Assembly: GCA_903911145.1 (NCBI GenBank)
Contig: CAIWCD010000048.1
Location: 207,984-271,983, forward strand
From: an uncultured delta proteobacterium
GTDB taxonomy: Bacteria > Myxococcota > Myxococcia > Myxococcales > 40CM-4-68-19
DNA: 64,000 nt
Reading direction: 5' to 3'
Shown here: positions 17,366-27,741 of the stretch, one piece after another
Position numbering within the stretch: position 1 is the stretch's first letter
Layout: every line of letters starts with the position of its first letter
Translations under genes and position numbers: made by a program
The notes under the pieces: generated by a model
Databases searched by the model: none
What the model saw: the letters and a program-made list of their open reading frames with translations, nothing else
Told to the model about the DNA's origin: nothing

Positions 17366-18112
17366 ATGATTGAAGTCTCCCATCTGGTGAAGAGCTACCG
17401 CGATCTCAAGGCGGTTCAGGATCTCTCCTTCGAGGTGAAATCGGGCGAGATCCTCGGCTTCCTCGGGCCCAATGGCGCGGGCAAGACGACGACGATGCGC
17501 ATCCTCACGGGCGTGCTTCCGCCGACGTCGGGCACAGCGAAGATCTGCGGCTTCGACGTCTTCGAGCAGCCGATGGAGGTGAAGAAGCGCATCGGCTACC
17601 TCCCCGAGACGCCGCCGCTCTATCCGGAAATGACGGTGCGCGACTACCTGCGCTTCGTCGCGCGCATCAAGGGAGTCGCGAGCAAGCAGATCGAATCGGA
17701 GGTCGAGCGCACCGCAACCGCGACGCACTGCGATCTCTTCATCGAGCGCGTGATCGGAAATCTCTCCAAGGGCCAGCGCCAGCGCGTTGGTCTCTCGCAG
17801 GCGCTCCTGGGCAACCCCGAGGTGCTGATTCTCGACGAGCCCACGGTCGGCCTCGATCCCGCGCAGATCATCGAGGTGCGCGAGCTGATCAAAGGGCTCG
17901 CGGGCAAGCACACGATCATCCTCTCGACGCACATTCTTCCGGAGGTCACCGCGACCTGCCAGAAGGCGCTGATCATCGCGCACGGGAAGATGGTCGCCTA
18001 CGACACGCTCGACGGACTGCGCGCGGCGCACAGTGGCGCGGTCGCGGCGGACGGAACGCCGGGGCCTGCGCTGTCGCTCGAAGAGATCTTCCTCAAGCTC
18101 ACCTCTGCTTAA
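17366..18112 (+). CDS. ABC transporter ATP-binding protein, GldA-like
   Basis: 248 residues from ATG 17366, with AAGAGG nine bases upstream; the open frame further 5' is leader. Walker A GPNGAGKTTT near residue 38, signature LSKGQRQRVGLSQAL, Walker B VLILDEPTVGLD, and the His switch ILSTHIL. It is the cytoplasmic energiser of the permease encoded next (15 bases downstream). The sequence group is that of GldA, NosF and similar ABC-2 exporters; in Flavobacteria GldA-F-G supports gliding. The operon order ATPase, permease, GldG-like and DUF4340 is widespread in other phyla, and its substrate is not known. Confidence 0.88.
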   Translation: MIEVSHLVKSYRDLKAVQDLSFEVKSGEILGFLGPNGAGKTTTMRILTGVLPPTSGTAKICGFDVFEQPMEVKKRIGYLPETPPLYPEMTVRDYLRFVARIKGVASKQIESEVERTATATHCDLFIERVIGNLSKGQRQRVGLSQALLGNPEVLILDEPTVGLDPAQIIEVRELIKGLAGKHTIILSTHILPEVTATCQKALIIAHGKMVAYDTLDGLRAAHSGAVAADGTPGPALSLEEIFLKLTSA

Positions 18113-18127
18113 TCCAAGAGCGCCCAA

Positions 18128-18910
18128 ATGAACGCCATCGCCATCGCTCGCAAAGAGCTCAACATCTACTTCTCGACGCCGATCGCCTACGTGATGTTCA
18201 CGCTCTTCACCGTGGTCGGCTCCTACTTCTTCCTGCAGCTGCTCGGCGGCTACGAGCAGGCCTCGATGTACTTCATGCAGGTCAACCAGCCGGAGATGAT
18301 GAACCGGCTCAACTTCCAGGACATGATCTTCCGCAACCTGTTCGGGAACCTCGGCGTCATCCTCATCTTCATCGTGCCGTTCCTGACGATGCGGCTGCTC
18401 GCGGAGGAGAAGCACTCGCGCACGATCGAGCTGCTCTACACAACTCCGATCACGCCGGGCGACATCGTGATCGGGAAATATCTCGCGGCGATCTCGATCC
18501 TCTTCTGCACGCTCGCGCTGACGCTCATCTACCCGGTGCTCCTCCAGGTCCTCGCGCGCGACACGTCAGGCGTCGAGTGGCACTCAGTGATCCTCGGCTA
18601 CGTCGGCCTCTTCCTCCTCGGCGCCGCGTACATGGCGCTCGGCCTCTTCGTCAGCTCGCTCACCGACAGCCAGGTGGTCGCGGCGCTGATCACGTTCGTG
18701 CTGCTCCTGATGACCTGGATCATCGGCTGGGCCGCGGGCCAGACCGAGGGGACGATGCGCGAGTTCGTCACCTATCTCTCGGCCGTGAGCCACCTCGACT
18801 CGTTCAGCAAGGGAACGGTCTCGCTGAAGGACACGCTCTACTTCTTCTCGGTGATCGTGCTCGGACTCTTCGCCACCCACCGCGCTGTTGAAGCGCACCG
18901 CTGGAGCTAA
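18128..18910 (+). CDS. ABC-2 type permease, GldF-like
   Basis: 260 residues with about six membrane helices: an N-terminal RKELNIYFSTPIAYVMFTLF segment, then a loop rich in Met and Asn, FIVPFLTMRLLAEEK followed by RTIELLYTTPIT (typical of ABC-2 permeases), and four further helices. It lies in the inner membrane and pairs with the ATPase encoded just upstream. The next gene begins four bases after its stop, so translation is coupled. Confidence 0.88.
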   Translation: MNAIAIARKELNIYFSTPIAYVMFTLFTVVGSYFFLQLLGGYEQASMYFMQVNQPEMMNRLNFQDMIFRNLFGNLGVILIFIVPFLTMRLLAEEKHSRTIELLYTTPITPGDIVIGKYLAAISILFCTLALTLIYPVLLQVLARDTSGVEWHSVILGYVGLFLLGAAYMALGLFVSSLTDSQVVAALITFVLLLMTWIIGWAAGQTEGTMREFVTYLSAVSHLDSFSKGTVSLKDTLYFFSVIVLGLFATHRAVEAHRWS

Positions 18911-18913
18911 CCA

Positions 18914-20458
18914 ATGGCCAACAACGACATCAGCCGCCGCGTGCTGGGCCGCAAGCTGGGCCTGCTCGGCGTGGTCGCACTCTTCTCCGCGCTCTTCGCC
19001 GCGCTCTTCATCACGAGCACTTTCAAGGACCCCGCGGTCTTCCTGCAGCTCGTCGTCGCGGTCTTCGGAATCGGCGCGTTCTTCGTCACCAACGTCGGCC
19101 AGCTCGGCGAAAACTTCTCGGGACGCGGCACGGTCTTCCTTGCATCGAGTCTCATCTCGACCGCTCTGGTGGCGGGCGCGCTCGTCGGCGTGAACTACAT
19201 CGCGGTGAAGAAGCCGAAGAGCTGGGACCTCACGAAGGATCAGGTCTTCACGCTCTCCGATCAGACGACGACGCTGCTTGCGGGACTGAAAGACGACGTC
19301 GAGATCTATGCGTTCTACGCGACGGCCGAGCCCGCGTTCGCGGAGCTCGATGGGCGGCTGCGCCAGTACAAGGAGCACACCGACAAGCTCAAGGTGAGCT
19401 TCCTCGATCCGAGCAAGCACCTCGCCGAGGTCAAGCAGTTCAACATCTCGACGACCGGTCCTCGCGTCATCTTCAAGCAGGGCACGAAGGAAGTTCGCGC
19501 GAAGGAGCTGACGGAAGAGGCGCTGACCAATGCGCTCGCGGAACTGACGCGCGGGGCGAGCAAGAAGATCTATCTCTCGAAGGGCCACGGCGAGCGGGAC
19601 GTCGCCGATCCCACCGAGCGCGGGATGAAGTACTTCGTCGAGAATCTCAAGTCGGATGGATATCTCGTCGAGGAGATCCTGCTCGCGGACCACAAGGAGA
19701 TGCCGGCCGACGCGCAGGCGCTGATCATCGCGGGTCCGACGACGAGCCTCTCGACCGGCGAAGCGACGCTGGTCCACGAGTGGGTCGAGAAGAAGGGCGG
19801 GCGCCTGCTCGCGATGATCGATCCGACGCTCAACAGCGGGCTCGAGACGAAGCTCGCGACGTGGGGCATCTCGGTCGATGCGGACGAGGTGATCGATCCG
19901 GAAGCGCAGCAGCCCGAGTTCGCAATCGCGCAAGCCTATGCCGATCATCCGATCACTGCACCGCGCAGCACAGCGTTCCAGCTGGCGACGATCTTCCCTC
20001 TCGCGCGTTCGATCTCGAAGACCGCGGCGCCAGAGGGCTGGACGATCACCGAGCTGGCGAAGAGCGGCCCGCGCGCGTGGGGAGAGACCGAGGCGATCAA
20101 CGGCGGCACGGTGCAGTACGACGTGGGAAAGGACATCAAGGGACCGGTCACGCTCGCGATCGCGGCCACGCACGGCACGGGCGAGAGCGAATCGCGCGTC
20201 GTGGTGGTCGGCAACTCGAGCTTCGTCGCGAATGGCTTCTTCAAGATCGGCGGCAACCGCGACTTCGCGCTGAACGCAGCCGCGTGGGTCGCGCACGAGG
20301 AGAGCAAGATCGCGATCCATCCGAGGAGCCGCCAGTCGAACCGGCTCTTCCTCTCGGCGGAGCAGAAGCACACGATGATGATTTTCGCGCTCGACCTGCT
20401 CCCGTTCACGCTGCTCTTCGCCGGTCTGTTCGTCTGGCAGACGCGCAAGTCGCGCTAG
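18914..20458 (+). CDS. GldG-like ABC-associated membrane protein
   Basis: 514 residues. Three hydrophobic segments at the N-terminus (about 15-110), a large extracytoplasmic domain, and a C-terminal helix near 485-505 (LDLLPFTLLFAGLFVWQ). The soluble part has LTKDQVFTLSDQT, YLSKGHGERD and ADAQALIIAGPTTSLSTGE, which are landmarks of the GldG family (DUF4350/ABC-type uncharacterised transport domain). It probably forms a periplasmic auxiliary part of the transporter. Start and stop are spaced tightly within the operon (four bases after the permease, 18 before DUF4340). Confidence 0.85.
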   Translation: MANNDISRRVLGRKLGLLGVVALFSALFAALFITSTFKDPAVFLQLVVAVFGIGAFFVTNVGQLGENFSGRGTVFLASSLISTALVAGALVGVNYIAVKKPKSWDLTKDQVFTLSDQTTTLLAGLKDDVEIYAFYATAEPAFAELDGRLRQYKEHTDKLKVSFLDPSKHLAEVKQFNISTTGPRVIFKQGTKEVRAKELTEEALTNALAELTRGASKKIYLSKGHGERDVADPTERGMKYFVENLKSDGYLVEEILLADHKEMPADAQALIIAGPTTSLSTGEATLVHEWVEKKGGRLLAMIDPTLNSGLETKLATWGISVDADEVIDPEAQQPEFAIAQAYADHPITAPRSTAFQLATIFPLARSISKTAAPEGWTITELAKSGPRAWGETEAINGGTVQYDVGKDIKGPVTLAIAATHGTGESESRVVVVGNSSFVANGFFKIGGNRDFALNAAAWVAHEESKIAIHPRSRQSNRLFLSAEQKHTMMIFALDLLPFTLLFAGLFVWQTRKSR

Positions 20459-20476
20459 CCCACAGAGGGAATCGCC

Positions 20477-22111
20477 ATGAAGCAGACGACCAAGACGCTG
20501 GTCTCGATGGGCGCGTTCGCGCTGCTCGCGCTTGCTGTCGCGTTCGCGGCGGCGTGGGTCGGGCGCGACGAAGAGCAGAAGGCCGAGAAGAAGGAGAAGT
20601 CGGAGAAGCTCTTCGAACTCGACAAGACGAAAGCGCGCTCGATCAGGCTGAGCAAGGCCGGGAAGCTCATCGCTCACGTCCAGCGCGACGACGAGAAATC
20701 GCCGTGGAAGATCCTCGAACCGGTGAAGACCGACGCGGATGAAGCAACCGTGAACGCGCTGCTCGAGAAGCTCTCGACGATGAAGCAGAAGGGCGAGGTC
20801 GAAGGGATGGACCTCAAACTGGCCGGTGTCGCCGACAACGAGGATTGGCAGAAGACGGGCATCGAGGACTCGGCGCGCATCTCGATCCGCTTCGACGAGG
20901 AGGCCAAGAAGATGGAGGGGCTGCTCATCGGCGAGGAGAATCCGTTCGATCATTCCGTCTACGTCCGGCGCGCCGGAATCACCGATAAGACGGTGCGAAC
21001 GATCGCCAAGGCGGACGAGGCGCCGTTCGACAAGAGCTTGTTCGATCTGCGCGACAAGCGGGTCGTGCACATCGAGGATTCGGCGAGCATCAGCAAGCTG
21101 GAGGTCGCGCCAGAAGCGGCCGCGCTGCATTCCGGTGCCGCGAACAGCGCGGGAAGTTTCGCCTATGCGATCGATCGCGACGGCACGAACTGGAAGCTCG
21201 CGAAGCCCGTCGAGGCGCTCGGCGACAGCGCGACGATCGACCGCCTGATCACGTCCATCAAGGGTTTGCGGGCGACGCAGGTTGCGGCGGAGAGCTCCGA
21301 CGCGGCGGCGCTCGCGCAGTACGGCCTCTCGTTTCCGAAGGTCACGGTGTCGCTCACGGTCGTTCCCGCGGGCGCCAAGGATTCCTTTGTACGCAAACTA
21401 TTGATCGGCCAGCCCGCGCCCAGTGCGGGTTCGGTGACGGTCCACACTTACGCCAAGCGCGACGACAGCGGGACGATCTACGAGATCGACAACCAGATCC
21501 TGCGCGATCTCTCGAAGGAGCTGTTCGACCTGCGCGACAAGACGGTCTTGAAGTTCGATCGCGAAGCAGTGCGCCGCATCGAGTTCTCCGAGAAGGGCAA
21601 GGAGACGCTCTCGATCGCGCGCCACAAGGATGCGCCGGCAGACGGCGGCTTCGCCGACGAGACGTTCGAGGTCCTCGCGCCCAAGCCAGGTCCGGCGAAG
21701 AAGACGAAGCTCTCGGGAAACCTCTACGCACTCGCGAACATCAAGGCCGCGGCGTTCACCGACGAGCCGTTCCTCCACGAACGCGCGATGCTGCCGGCCG
21801 AGCGCACAATCACGCTCTTCGGCGAGAAGGATGAGGAGCTCGCGCGGCTGGCGATCTTCAGCGAGACGGCAGGAGGCACGGACAAGAGCAAGCAGCGCCG
21901 CCAGGTGCAGGTATTGGCCCCGGGAAATCCACGCTTCCTCGAGATCGACAGTGCGTCGCTCAACGACTTTCCGCGCGCGCTCGCGGATGTGCTCGACGCT
22001 CCGCCGCCACCGACGTCCGCTGTGAACGATGCGGGAACGCCAATGACGCCAGGCGCGCCGCAAGCGCCTCCCGCGATCGGTCCGAAGTCGCCCGCACACT
22101 CGAGCAAGTAG
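20477..22111 (+). CDS. DUF4340 domain protein
   Basis: 544 residues. A single N-terminal membrane helix (TLVSMGAFALLALAVAFAAAW) is followed by an acidic/lysine-rich stretch and two copies of the DUF4340 pattern (residues about 45-200 and 225-400), with LFELDKTKARSIRLSKAG and WKILEPVKTDADEATVNALL in the first. The C-terminal 40 residues are Pro/Ala-rich and disordered. DUF4340 proteins regularly close GldAFG-like operons and are thought to face the periplasm with the GldG partner; their role is unknown. Confidence 0.85.
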   Translation: MKQTTKTLVSMGAFALLALAVAFAAAWVGRDEEQKAEKKEKSEKLFELDKTKARSIRLSKAGKLIAHVQRDDEKSPWKILEPVKTDADEATVNALLEKLSTMKQKGEVEGMDLKLAGVADNEDWQKTGIEDSARISIRFDEEAKKMEGLLIGEENPFDHSVYVRRAGITDKTVRTIAKADEAPFDKSLFDLRDKRVVHIEDSASISKLEVAPEAAALHSGAANSAGSFAYAIDRDGTNWKLAKPVEALGDSATIDRLITSIKGLRATQVAAESSDAAALAQYGLSFPKVTVSLTVVPAGAKDSFVRKLLIGQPAPSAGSVTVHTYAKRDDSGTIYEIDNQILRDLSKELFDLRDKTVLKFDREAVRRIEFSEKGKETLSIARHKDAPADGGFADETFEVLAPKPGPAKKTKLSGNLYALANIKAAAFTDEPFLHERAMLPAERTITLFGEKDEELARLAIFSETAGGTDKSKQRRQVQVLAPGNPRFLEIDSASLNDFPRALADVLDAPPPPTSAVNDAGTPMTPGAPQAPPAIGPKSPAHSSK

Positions 22112-22203
22112 CGCTGCCGTCAAGGGCAGCCGCGCTGGACAGCAAGTCCGACCTCATGTAGTGAACGCCGTTCTGCTTTGCGTCACGTTTGGAGGAGTTC
22201 AAG

Positions 22204-22470
22204 ATGGCTCGCGTTACCGTCGAAGATTGCCTGCCGCTGGTCGACAACCGCTTTGCGCTCGTCCTGCTCGCCACCAAGCGCGCCCGCCAGTTGATGGCCG
22301 GTGCGCGTCCGCTCATCGATGCGAAGGACAAGCCGGTGGTGCTCTCGCTGCGCGAAGTCGCGACCGGCAAGGTCCGCTTCGATCGCAGCGTGCGCGAGGC
22401 GCTCGCGGGCAAGTTCGACTCCGAGAAGCTGCCCGCGTCGGCCACGCCCGCCCAGGCGCGTCGCCGCTAG
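22204..22470 (+). CDS. rpoZ: RNA polymerase omega subunit
   Basis: 88 residues. The N-terminus [22 protein letters not shown] matches omega of deltaproteobacteria, with the helical [15 protein letters not shown] following. Omega helps fold and retain the beta-prime subunit and, in many bacteria, forms part of a ppGpp site. The ATG at 22204 has GGAGGA eight bases upstream; a TTG five codons earlier lacks one. A small stem (22113-22130) separates it from the DUF4340 stop. Gene order around rpoZ here is unusual in lacking gmk and spoT. Confidence 0.9.
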   Translation: MARVTVEDCLPLVDNRFALVLLATKRARQLMAGARPLIDAKDKPVVLSLREVATGKVRFDRSVREALAGKFDSEKLPASATPAQARRR

Positions 22471-22477
22471 TTGAGGT

Positions 22478-23164
22478 TCAGGCCGCCCAGGCGGCCATTC
22501 CGCGGGCGAGCGTCGAGAGCTTCTCGCCGCCGCCCAGGCGATAGATCCGCCGCACCTCGCGCAGGAGCGCCTCGAGGCGCCCCGCGAGCACGTATCGAAC
22601 CTCCAACATCTTTGCCGTCGCCGCCGCGAGTGCGTTCGCGAGACGGTATCGCTCGCGCTCCTGCGTCGTCAGCTCGGGCCGCGGGCGCCACGCGCCAAAG
22701 AGAGATGCGCGAAGTTCCGGCGACGCGGCGCGCTCACCTCGAGCCCAGAGCTGCAGCAGCACCGAGAGGTACTTGTCGAGCTCGCCCTGCGCCTCCATCT
22801 CGAGCATCGACACGGGCCGGTCGGCCTGCGCGCGGTGATTCAAGTAGAGAAAGTGGCTCACGCCCTCGGCGGCCTGACAAAATCCATTCAAACGATTTTG
22901 CGTCCACGGCTCGCGATGACCGCGCGCGAGATGGCCGAGCACGTCGTCGGAGAGAAAGAGACCCACGCGCAGATCGCCGAGTGCGACTTCGCCGCGCGAG
23001 ACCAGCAGCGCTTCATCGGGGCTCGCGCCAGGACAGATGCTCTCACGCTCCTCGGCAGAGACGAGAAACGCGTCCACGGGGTCGGCCTTCACACCGTTGA
23101 CCGACTCGAGGAGCGTCTGCAGCTGCGCAAGTCCCAGCGCTGCCCGCGCCGGGAGCCGCGTCAC
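22478..23164 (-). CDS. Conserved unknown protein, coupled to the gene upstream
   Basis: 228 residues from GTG 23164, overlapping the stop of the preceding gene in a GTGA arrangement. Mainly helical in appearance, with LGDLRVGLFLSDDVLGHLARG, then a central QAAEGVSHFLYLNHRAQ and a long helical QGELDKYLSVLLQLW. No signal peptide or membrane helix. I do not recognise the family. The QxxEGVSHFLY segment is the most distinctive and could be an active-site helix. It converges on rpoZ with seven bases between the ends. Confidence 0.65.
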   Translation of the reverse strand: MTRLPARAALGLAQLQTLLESVNGVKADPVDAFLVSAEERESICPGASPDEALLVSRGEVALGDLRVGLFLSDDVLGHLARGHREPWTQNRLNGFCQAAEGVSHFLYLNHRAQADRPVSMLEMEAQGELDKYLSVLLQLWARGERAASPELRASLFGAWRPRPELTTQERERYRLANALAAATAKMLEVRYVLAGRLEALLREVRRIYRLGGGEKLSTLARGMAAWAA

Positions 23165-23820
23165 GACTTCCGCCCGCCGCGCGCCGCGACGATCGGGATC
23201 GGCACGAGCACGCCCTGCCCTCGCAGCAGCGACGCAAGCCGCATCGAGCCGTCGTTGATGCAGCGATTGTAGAGGCGCGCCACACCCGCGTTCGTCGCCA
23301 GCCAGGTCCGCTCGCTCACTTCGTGAAGGAGCTCGACGAGCTGCTTGAACTTCGCGGCCAGCTCCTCGAAGACCGAGCGATGCACCCCGAGGTCGCCAGA
23401 GCGACGACCATGCCGAGCAACCGCCCCGCCGAGCGCGTCGTACGCCCGCTCGCCCATCGAGATGTAATAATCGACGCCGACGAGCCCGCGATCGAGCGAC
23501 TCCGGGAAGAAGCCCGAGACAAAGAGGCTGGTGTCTCCGAGCTTGCGCAGGCGGGCGATGCGCATCGGTCCGCTCTCCTCGAGCGCGTCTTTGAGCATGA
23601 ACGCCAGAGGCCGCGCCTCGAGGCTCCCCGACTCTTCGCGGGCGTAGAGCGACTCGCTCTCGATGTATCCACTGAGTAGATTTACCAGATAGGCCCGGGT
23701 CTCCTCACCGAGCTGCGCATGCTGGTGCTCCATCGAGGTGCGAAGCAGATCGCGGAAGAAATCCTGAGGCCGGAGGGTGGAGAGGAGCGCCTGATCGAGG
23801 GTCGAGCCTTCGTCGGACAT
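23161..23820 (-). CDS. Conserved unknown protein, first of a coupled pair
   Basis: 219 residues from ATG 23820, with GGAGGT five bases upstream. Predicted mixed helical protein: HAQLGEETRAYLVNLLSGYIESE, then PLAFMLKDALEE, GDTSLFVSGFFPES and LVGVDYYISMGERAYDAL. The C-terminal part reads VFEELAAKFKQLVELLHEVSE. No motif of a known enzyme is visible and it is probably cytoplasmic. Overlap with the next gene implies the two products work together. It is divergent from groES across 227 bases, so it borders the CIRCE-controlled promoter but faces away. Confidence 0.65.
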   Translation of the reverse strand: MSDEGSTLDQALLSTLRPQDFFRDLLRTSMEHQHAQLGEETRAYLVNLLSGYIESESLYAREESGSLEARPLAFMLKDALEESGPMRIARLRKLGDTSLFVSGFFPESLDRGLVGVDYYISMGERAYDALGGAVARHGRRSGDLGVHRSVFEELAAKFKQLVELLHEVSERTWLATNAGVARLYNRCINDGSMRLASLLRGQGVLVPIPIVAARGGRKS

Positions 23821-23950
23821 TGCAGACCTCCATACGTCAAAGTGTCACACCAGCGCTTCGCGACTGCAACTGCGCGCTCCGCCTACCCTTCCAGCGTTCC
23901 GGACCGCGCTTAGGCCTCATCAATCTCTTCGACACAAAACCGGCCGTCCC

Positions 23951-23982
23951 TTGACACGCGCGCAAACGAGATTAGATTGCGC
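23951..23982 (+). promoter_or_regulatory. groES-groL promoter
   Basis: TTGACA (23951-23956), a 16-base spacer, TAGATT (23973-23978) and GCGC. The CIRCE operator begins 11 bases after the -10, so a bound repressor would block initiation or early elongation. Confidence 0.75.
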
Positions 23983-23988
23983 ACACCT

Positions 23989-24015
23989 TTGGCACTCCTA
24001 CATGGCGAGTGCTAA
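23989..24015 (+). promoter_or_regulatory. CIRCE operator (HrcA binding site)
   Basis: TTGGCACTC, nine bases, GAGTGCTAA. The consensus is TTAGCACTC-N9-GAGTGCTAA, so one base differs in the left arm. CIRCE is bound by the HrcA repressor, which is released under heat shock. hrcA is not in this window. Confidence 0.93.
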
Positions 24016-24047
24016 TCACAACTCACCGAAAACACTGGAGAAACACC

Positions 24048-24338
24048 ATGAAGATTCGCCCTCTGCAGGACCGAGTGATCGTCAAGCGCGTGCAGGAAGA
24101 GGAGAAGACCAAGGGCGGGATCATCATCCCGGACACGGCCAAGGAGAAGCCCATCGAGGGCGAGATCCTCGCGGTCGGCAACGGCAAGATCCTCGAGGAC
24201 GGCAAGGTCCGCGCGCTCGACATCAAGGCGGGCGACCGGGTCCTCTTCTCCAAGTACGCCGGGACCGAGATCAAGATCGACGGCGTGGAGCACCTCATGA
24301 TGCGCGAGGAAGACATCCTCGGCGTCATCGAGAAGTAA
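24048..24338 (+). CDS. groS: Co-chaperonin GroES
   Basis: 96 residues, the standard length. [14 protein letters not shown] at the N-terminus, the mobile loop [15 protein letters not shown] near 20-35, and [14 protein letters not shown] at the C-terminal part. The heptameric lid of the GroEL folding chamber in the cytoplasm. The ATG at 24048 has GGAG eight bases before it; a GTG thirteen codons upstream lies inside CIRCE and is not a start. It is 59 bases from groL and shares its transcript and HrcA control. Confidence 0.96.
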   Translation: MKIRPLQDRVIVKRVQEEEKTKGGIIIPDTAKEKPIEGEILAVGNGKILEDGKVRALDIKAGDRVLFSKYAGTEIKIDGVEHLMMREEDILGVIEK

Positions 24339-24349
24339 GTCGCTCCTGA

Positions 24350-26030
<1,681 letters not shown>

Positions 26031-26032
<2 letters not shown>

Positions 26033-26063
26033 TTTTCGTTATCGAAAATCGATAACTGAAATT
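26031..26063. repeat. AT-rich near-perfect palindrome after groL
   Basis: GTTATCGA (26038-26045), AAA, TCGATAAC (26049-26056), extended on both sides by AATTTTC and TGAAATT. It begins at the groL stop codon and stands out in its GC-rich surroundings. It may be an mRNA 3'-end stabiliser. Confidence 0.6.
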
Positions 26064-26075
26064 ACCGAATCGACG

Positions 26076-26107
26076 AAGGCCCGTGAGAGCGATCTCGCGG
26101 GCCTTTT
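26076..26107 (+). terminator. Rho-independent terminator of groES-groL
   Basis: AAGGCCCGTGAGA pairs with TCTCGCGGGCCTT (one G-T position) around a GCGA tetraloop and runs into TTTT. It lies 44 bases after the groL stop. Confidence 0.85.
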
Positions 26108-26128
26108 CGTTTGGGGGCGGCCGCTGGA

Positions 26129-26209
26129 CCCGATCCCCTTTTCCGTGCTCGCTGCTCAGCACCCCGCATGGGGGTGCTTCCGCGGCTGCGCGCGCAAAAG
26201 GGGATCGGG
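26129..26209. repeat. Nested inverted repeat between groL and the SDR gene
   Basis: Outer arms CCCGATCCCCTTTT (26129-26142) and AAAAGGGGATCGGG (26196-26209) are perfect inverses. Inside them is a second hairpin, AGCACCCC (26158-26165) with GGGGTGCT (26171-26178). The whole could fold as a long cruciform-like stem. It may be a dispersed element or a bidirectional structural RNA; no gene is seen in it. Confidence 0.65.
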
Positions 26210-26269
26210 CTCCGCCGGCCTATTGAGACCGGTCAAAAGAGGCGAGGGAACTCGCGGTAGTGTTCGCGA

Positions 26270-27091
26270 ATGGATCTGGAATTGAGAGGCAAGGCGGCGC
26301 TGCTGGTTGGTGCGGGGCGCGGGATTGGTGGCGCGGCGGCGCTCTCGCTTGCGCGTGAAGGGTGCAAGGTCGCGCTGGTGGCTCGGAGCGCGGCGGACCT
26401 CGAGGCGCGGGTGAAGGAGTGCCTCGCGGCGGGATCGCCGGCGGCCTATGCGATTGCTGCGGATGCGACGGATGCGCAACAGCTCGCAGATGCGATCGAT
26501 CGCGCCGCGACCGCGCTGGGCGGGCTTGATCTGCTCGTGACGCTGGTCGGAGGGAGCCAGCCGGGGGGCACTGCGGACACTCTCGATGCGGGATGGGAGA
26601 GTGCGTTTTCGCGGAATCTCTGGCCGGCGGTGCGCGCGAGTCGGTTCGCCCTGCCTCATCTCGAGAAGAGTGCAGCGAACGCCAGGGCGCGCGCGACCGC
26701 CGAGGGGCGAGATGCGGCGAGGCAGCAGAGCGCGATCATTCATGTCGCGTCGATCTGGGGACGCGAAGGAGGAGGCGCGCTGACCTACAACGCAGCCAAG
26801 GCGGCGCTGATCTCCCTCGCGCACGAGCAGGCTCGCGAGCTGGCGCCACGCGGGATTCGCGTCTGTTCGGTGGCGCCCGGCAGTGTGCTTCACGCGGGCG
26901 GCTCCTGGGAGCGGCGCCAGCAGCAGGATCCAGCGGGCATCGCGGCGTTCGTGCAGCGCGAGATCCCGTTCGGCCGTTTCGGGACCGCCGGCGAGCTCGG
27001 CGACGTGATCTGCTTTCTTGGATCTCCACGCGCGAGCTGGGTCGCCGGCGCCTGCATCGTCGTCGATGGCGCGCAGTCGCGATCGTTCTGA
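26270..27091 (+). CDS. Short-chain dehydrogenase/reductase
   Basis: 273 residues, classical SDR length. The cofactor loop is GAGRGIGG near residue 14; VASIWG carries the active Ser; and YNAAKAALI holds the YxxxK pair. ALVARSAADLE after strand 2, with Arg, points to NADP preference. The C-terminal FLGSPRASWVAGACIVVDGA is typical. It would oxidise or reduce a hydroxyl/keto group in the cytoplasm; the substrate is not deducible. It stands alone behind the nested palindrome, with the next gene 71 bases downstream. Confidence 0.9.
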   Translation: MDLELRGKAALLVGAGRGIGGAAALSLAREGCKVALVARSAADLEARVKECLAAGSPAAYAIAADATDAQQLADAIDRAATALGGLDLLVTLVGGSQPGGTADTLDAGWESAFSRNLWPAVRASRFALPHLEKSAANARARATAEGRDAARQQSAIIHVASIWGREGGGALTYNAAKAALISLAHEQARELAPRGIRVCSVAPGSVLHAGGSWERRQQQDPAGIAAFVQREIPFGRFGTAGELGDVICFLGSPRASWVAGACIVVDGAQSRSF

Positions 27092-27162
27092 TCGGCCGAC
27101 CGCGCAGAGTGCGCTTCTGACTCTTGCGCACCGCCGCGCCTCGTGCTTCTAGTTCGCCCGCC

Positions 27163-27741
27163 GTGACGACCCTCCGCGCCGCCATCCCGCTCTGCCGTTG
27201 CCTGCTCACCGCGTCGCTCGCGCTCGCCTCGATGAGCTGCATCGAGAGGCCGTACGAAAGTGCGCCGACGCAGCGAATGCAGTTCGATCGGTCCAGCGTC
27301 CGCGACGCGCTGGTCACAGGCGTTCCGCCCGACATGATCCCCGTCGGCGCGATCTACGGAAACGCCGCTGAGTTGCTCGGCTACCGCATCGAGCCGGCTC
27401 CGCTGATGCCCGGCCAGCGCGCGCGTATCACTCTCTATTGGCGCTGCCGTGGACCGCTCGAACCGTGGCACATCTTCGTCCACCTCGACGACGCGAACGG
27501 TTCTGGAGATCGCATCCACGCCGAACACGATCCCGTACAGGGCCGCTTCCCGACCAATGCCTGGCAACCGGGAGACATCATCGCCGACGCGTTCGTCGTG
27601 CAGATCGGCCGCGTGCCGCTCAACATGTTTATCGGCTTCTTCGCCGAATCCGAGAGCCGCCTCACGCTCGACTCGCCTGGACGTGGTCGCGACGACGGCT
27701 CGAACCGTCTCTTCGCGGGACTTCTCCCGCTCGCCCAGTGA
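27163..27741 (+). CDS. Putative lipoprotein, HupE-linked
   Basis: 192 residues from GTG 27163. A lipoprotein signal ending in LASMSC, with Cys at about residue 26, then a beta-rich domain: IYGNAAELLGYRIEP, ARITLYWRCRGPLEPWHIFVHLDD, WQPGDIIADAFVVQI, VPLNMFIGFF. The arrangement resembles beta-sandwich modules attached to some membrane mannosyltransferases. Its stop codon overlaps the GTG start of the next gene (GTGA), so the two are translated together and probably act together at the envelope. No strong ribosome site is visible at its own start. Confidence 0.65.
   Translation: MTTLRAAIPLCRCLLTASLALASMSCIERPYESAPTQRMQFDRSSVRDALVTGVPPDMIPVGAIYGNAAELLGYRIEPAPLMPGQRARITLYWRCRGPLEPWHIFVHLDDANGSGDRIHAEHDPVQGRFPTNAWQPGDIIADAFVVQIGRVPLNMFIGFFAESESRLTLDSPGRGRDDGSNRLFAGLLPLAQ

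Noticed and set aside
18584-21130. An 848-codon minus-strand frame
   Set aside because: It is antisense to the ABC permease, GldG-like and DUF4340 genes, is Arg/Asp/Leu-rich with no motif, and the plus-strand genes are clear.
23161-23164. Possible frameshift between the two unknown genes
   Set aside because: The four-base GTGA overlap is a normal coupled start-stop arrangement, and each frame has its own full coding signature.
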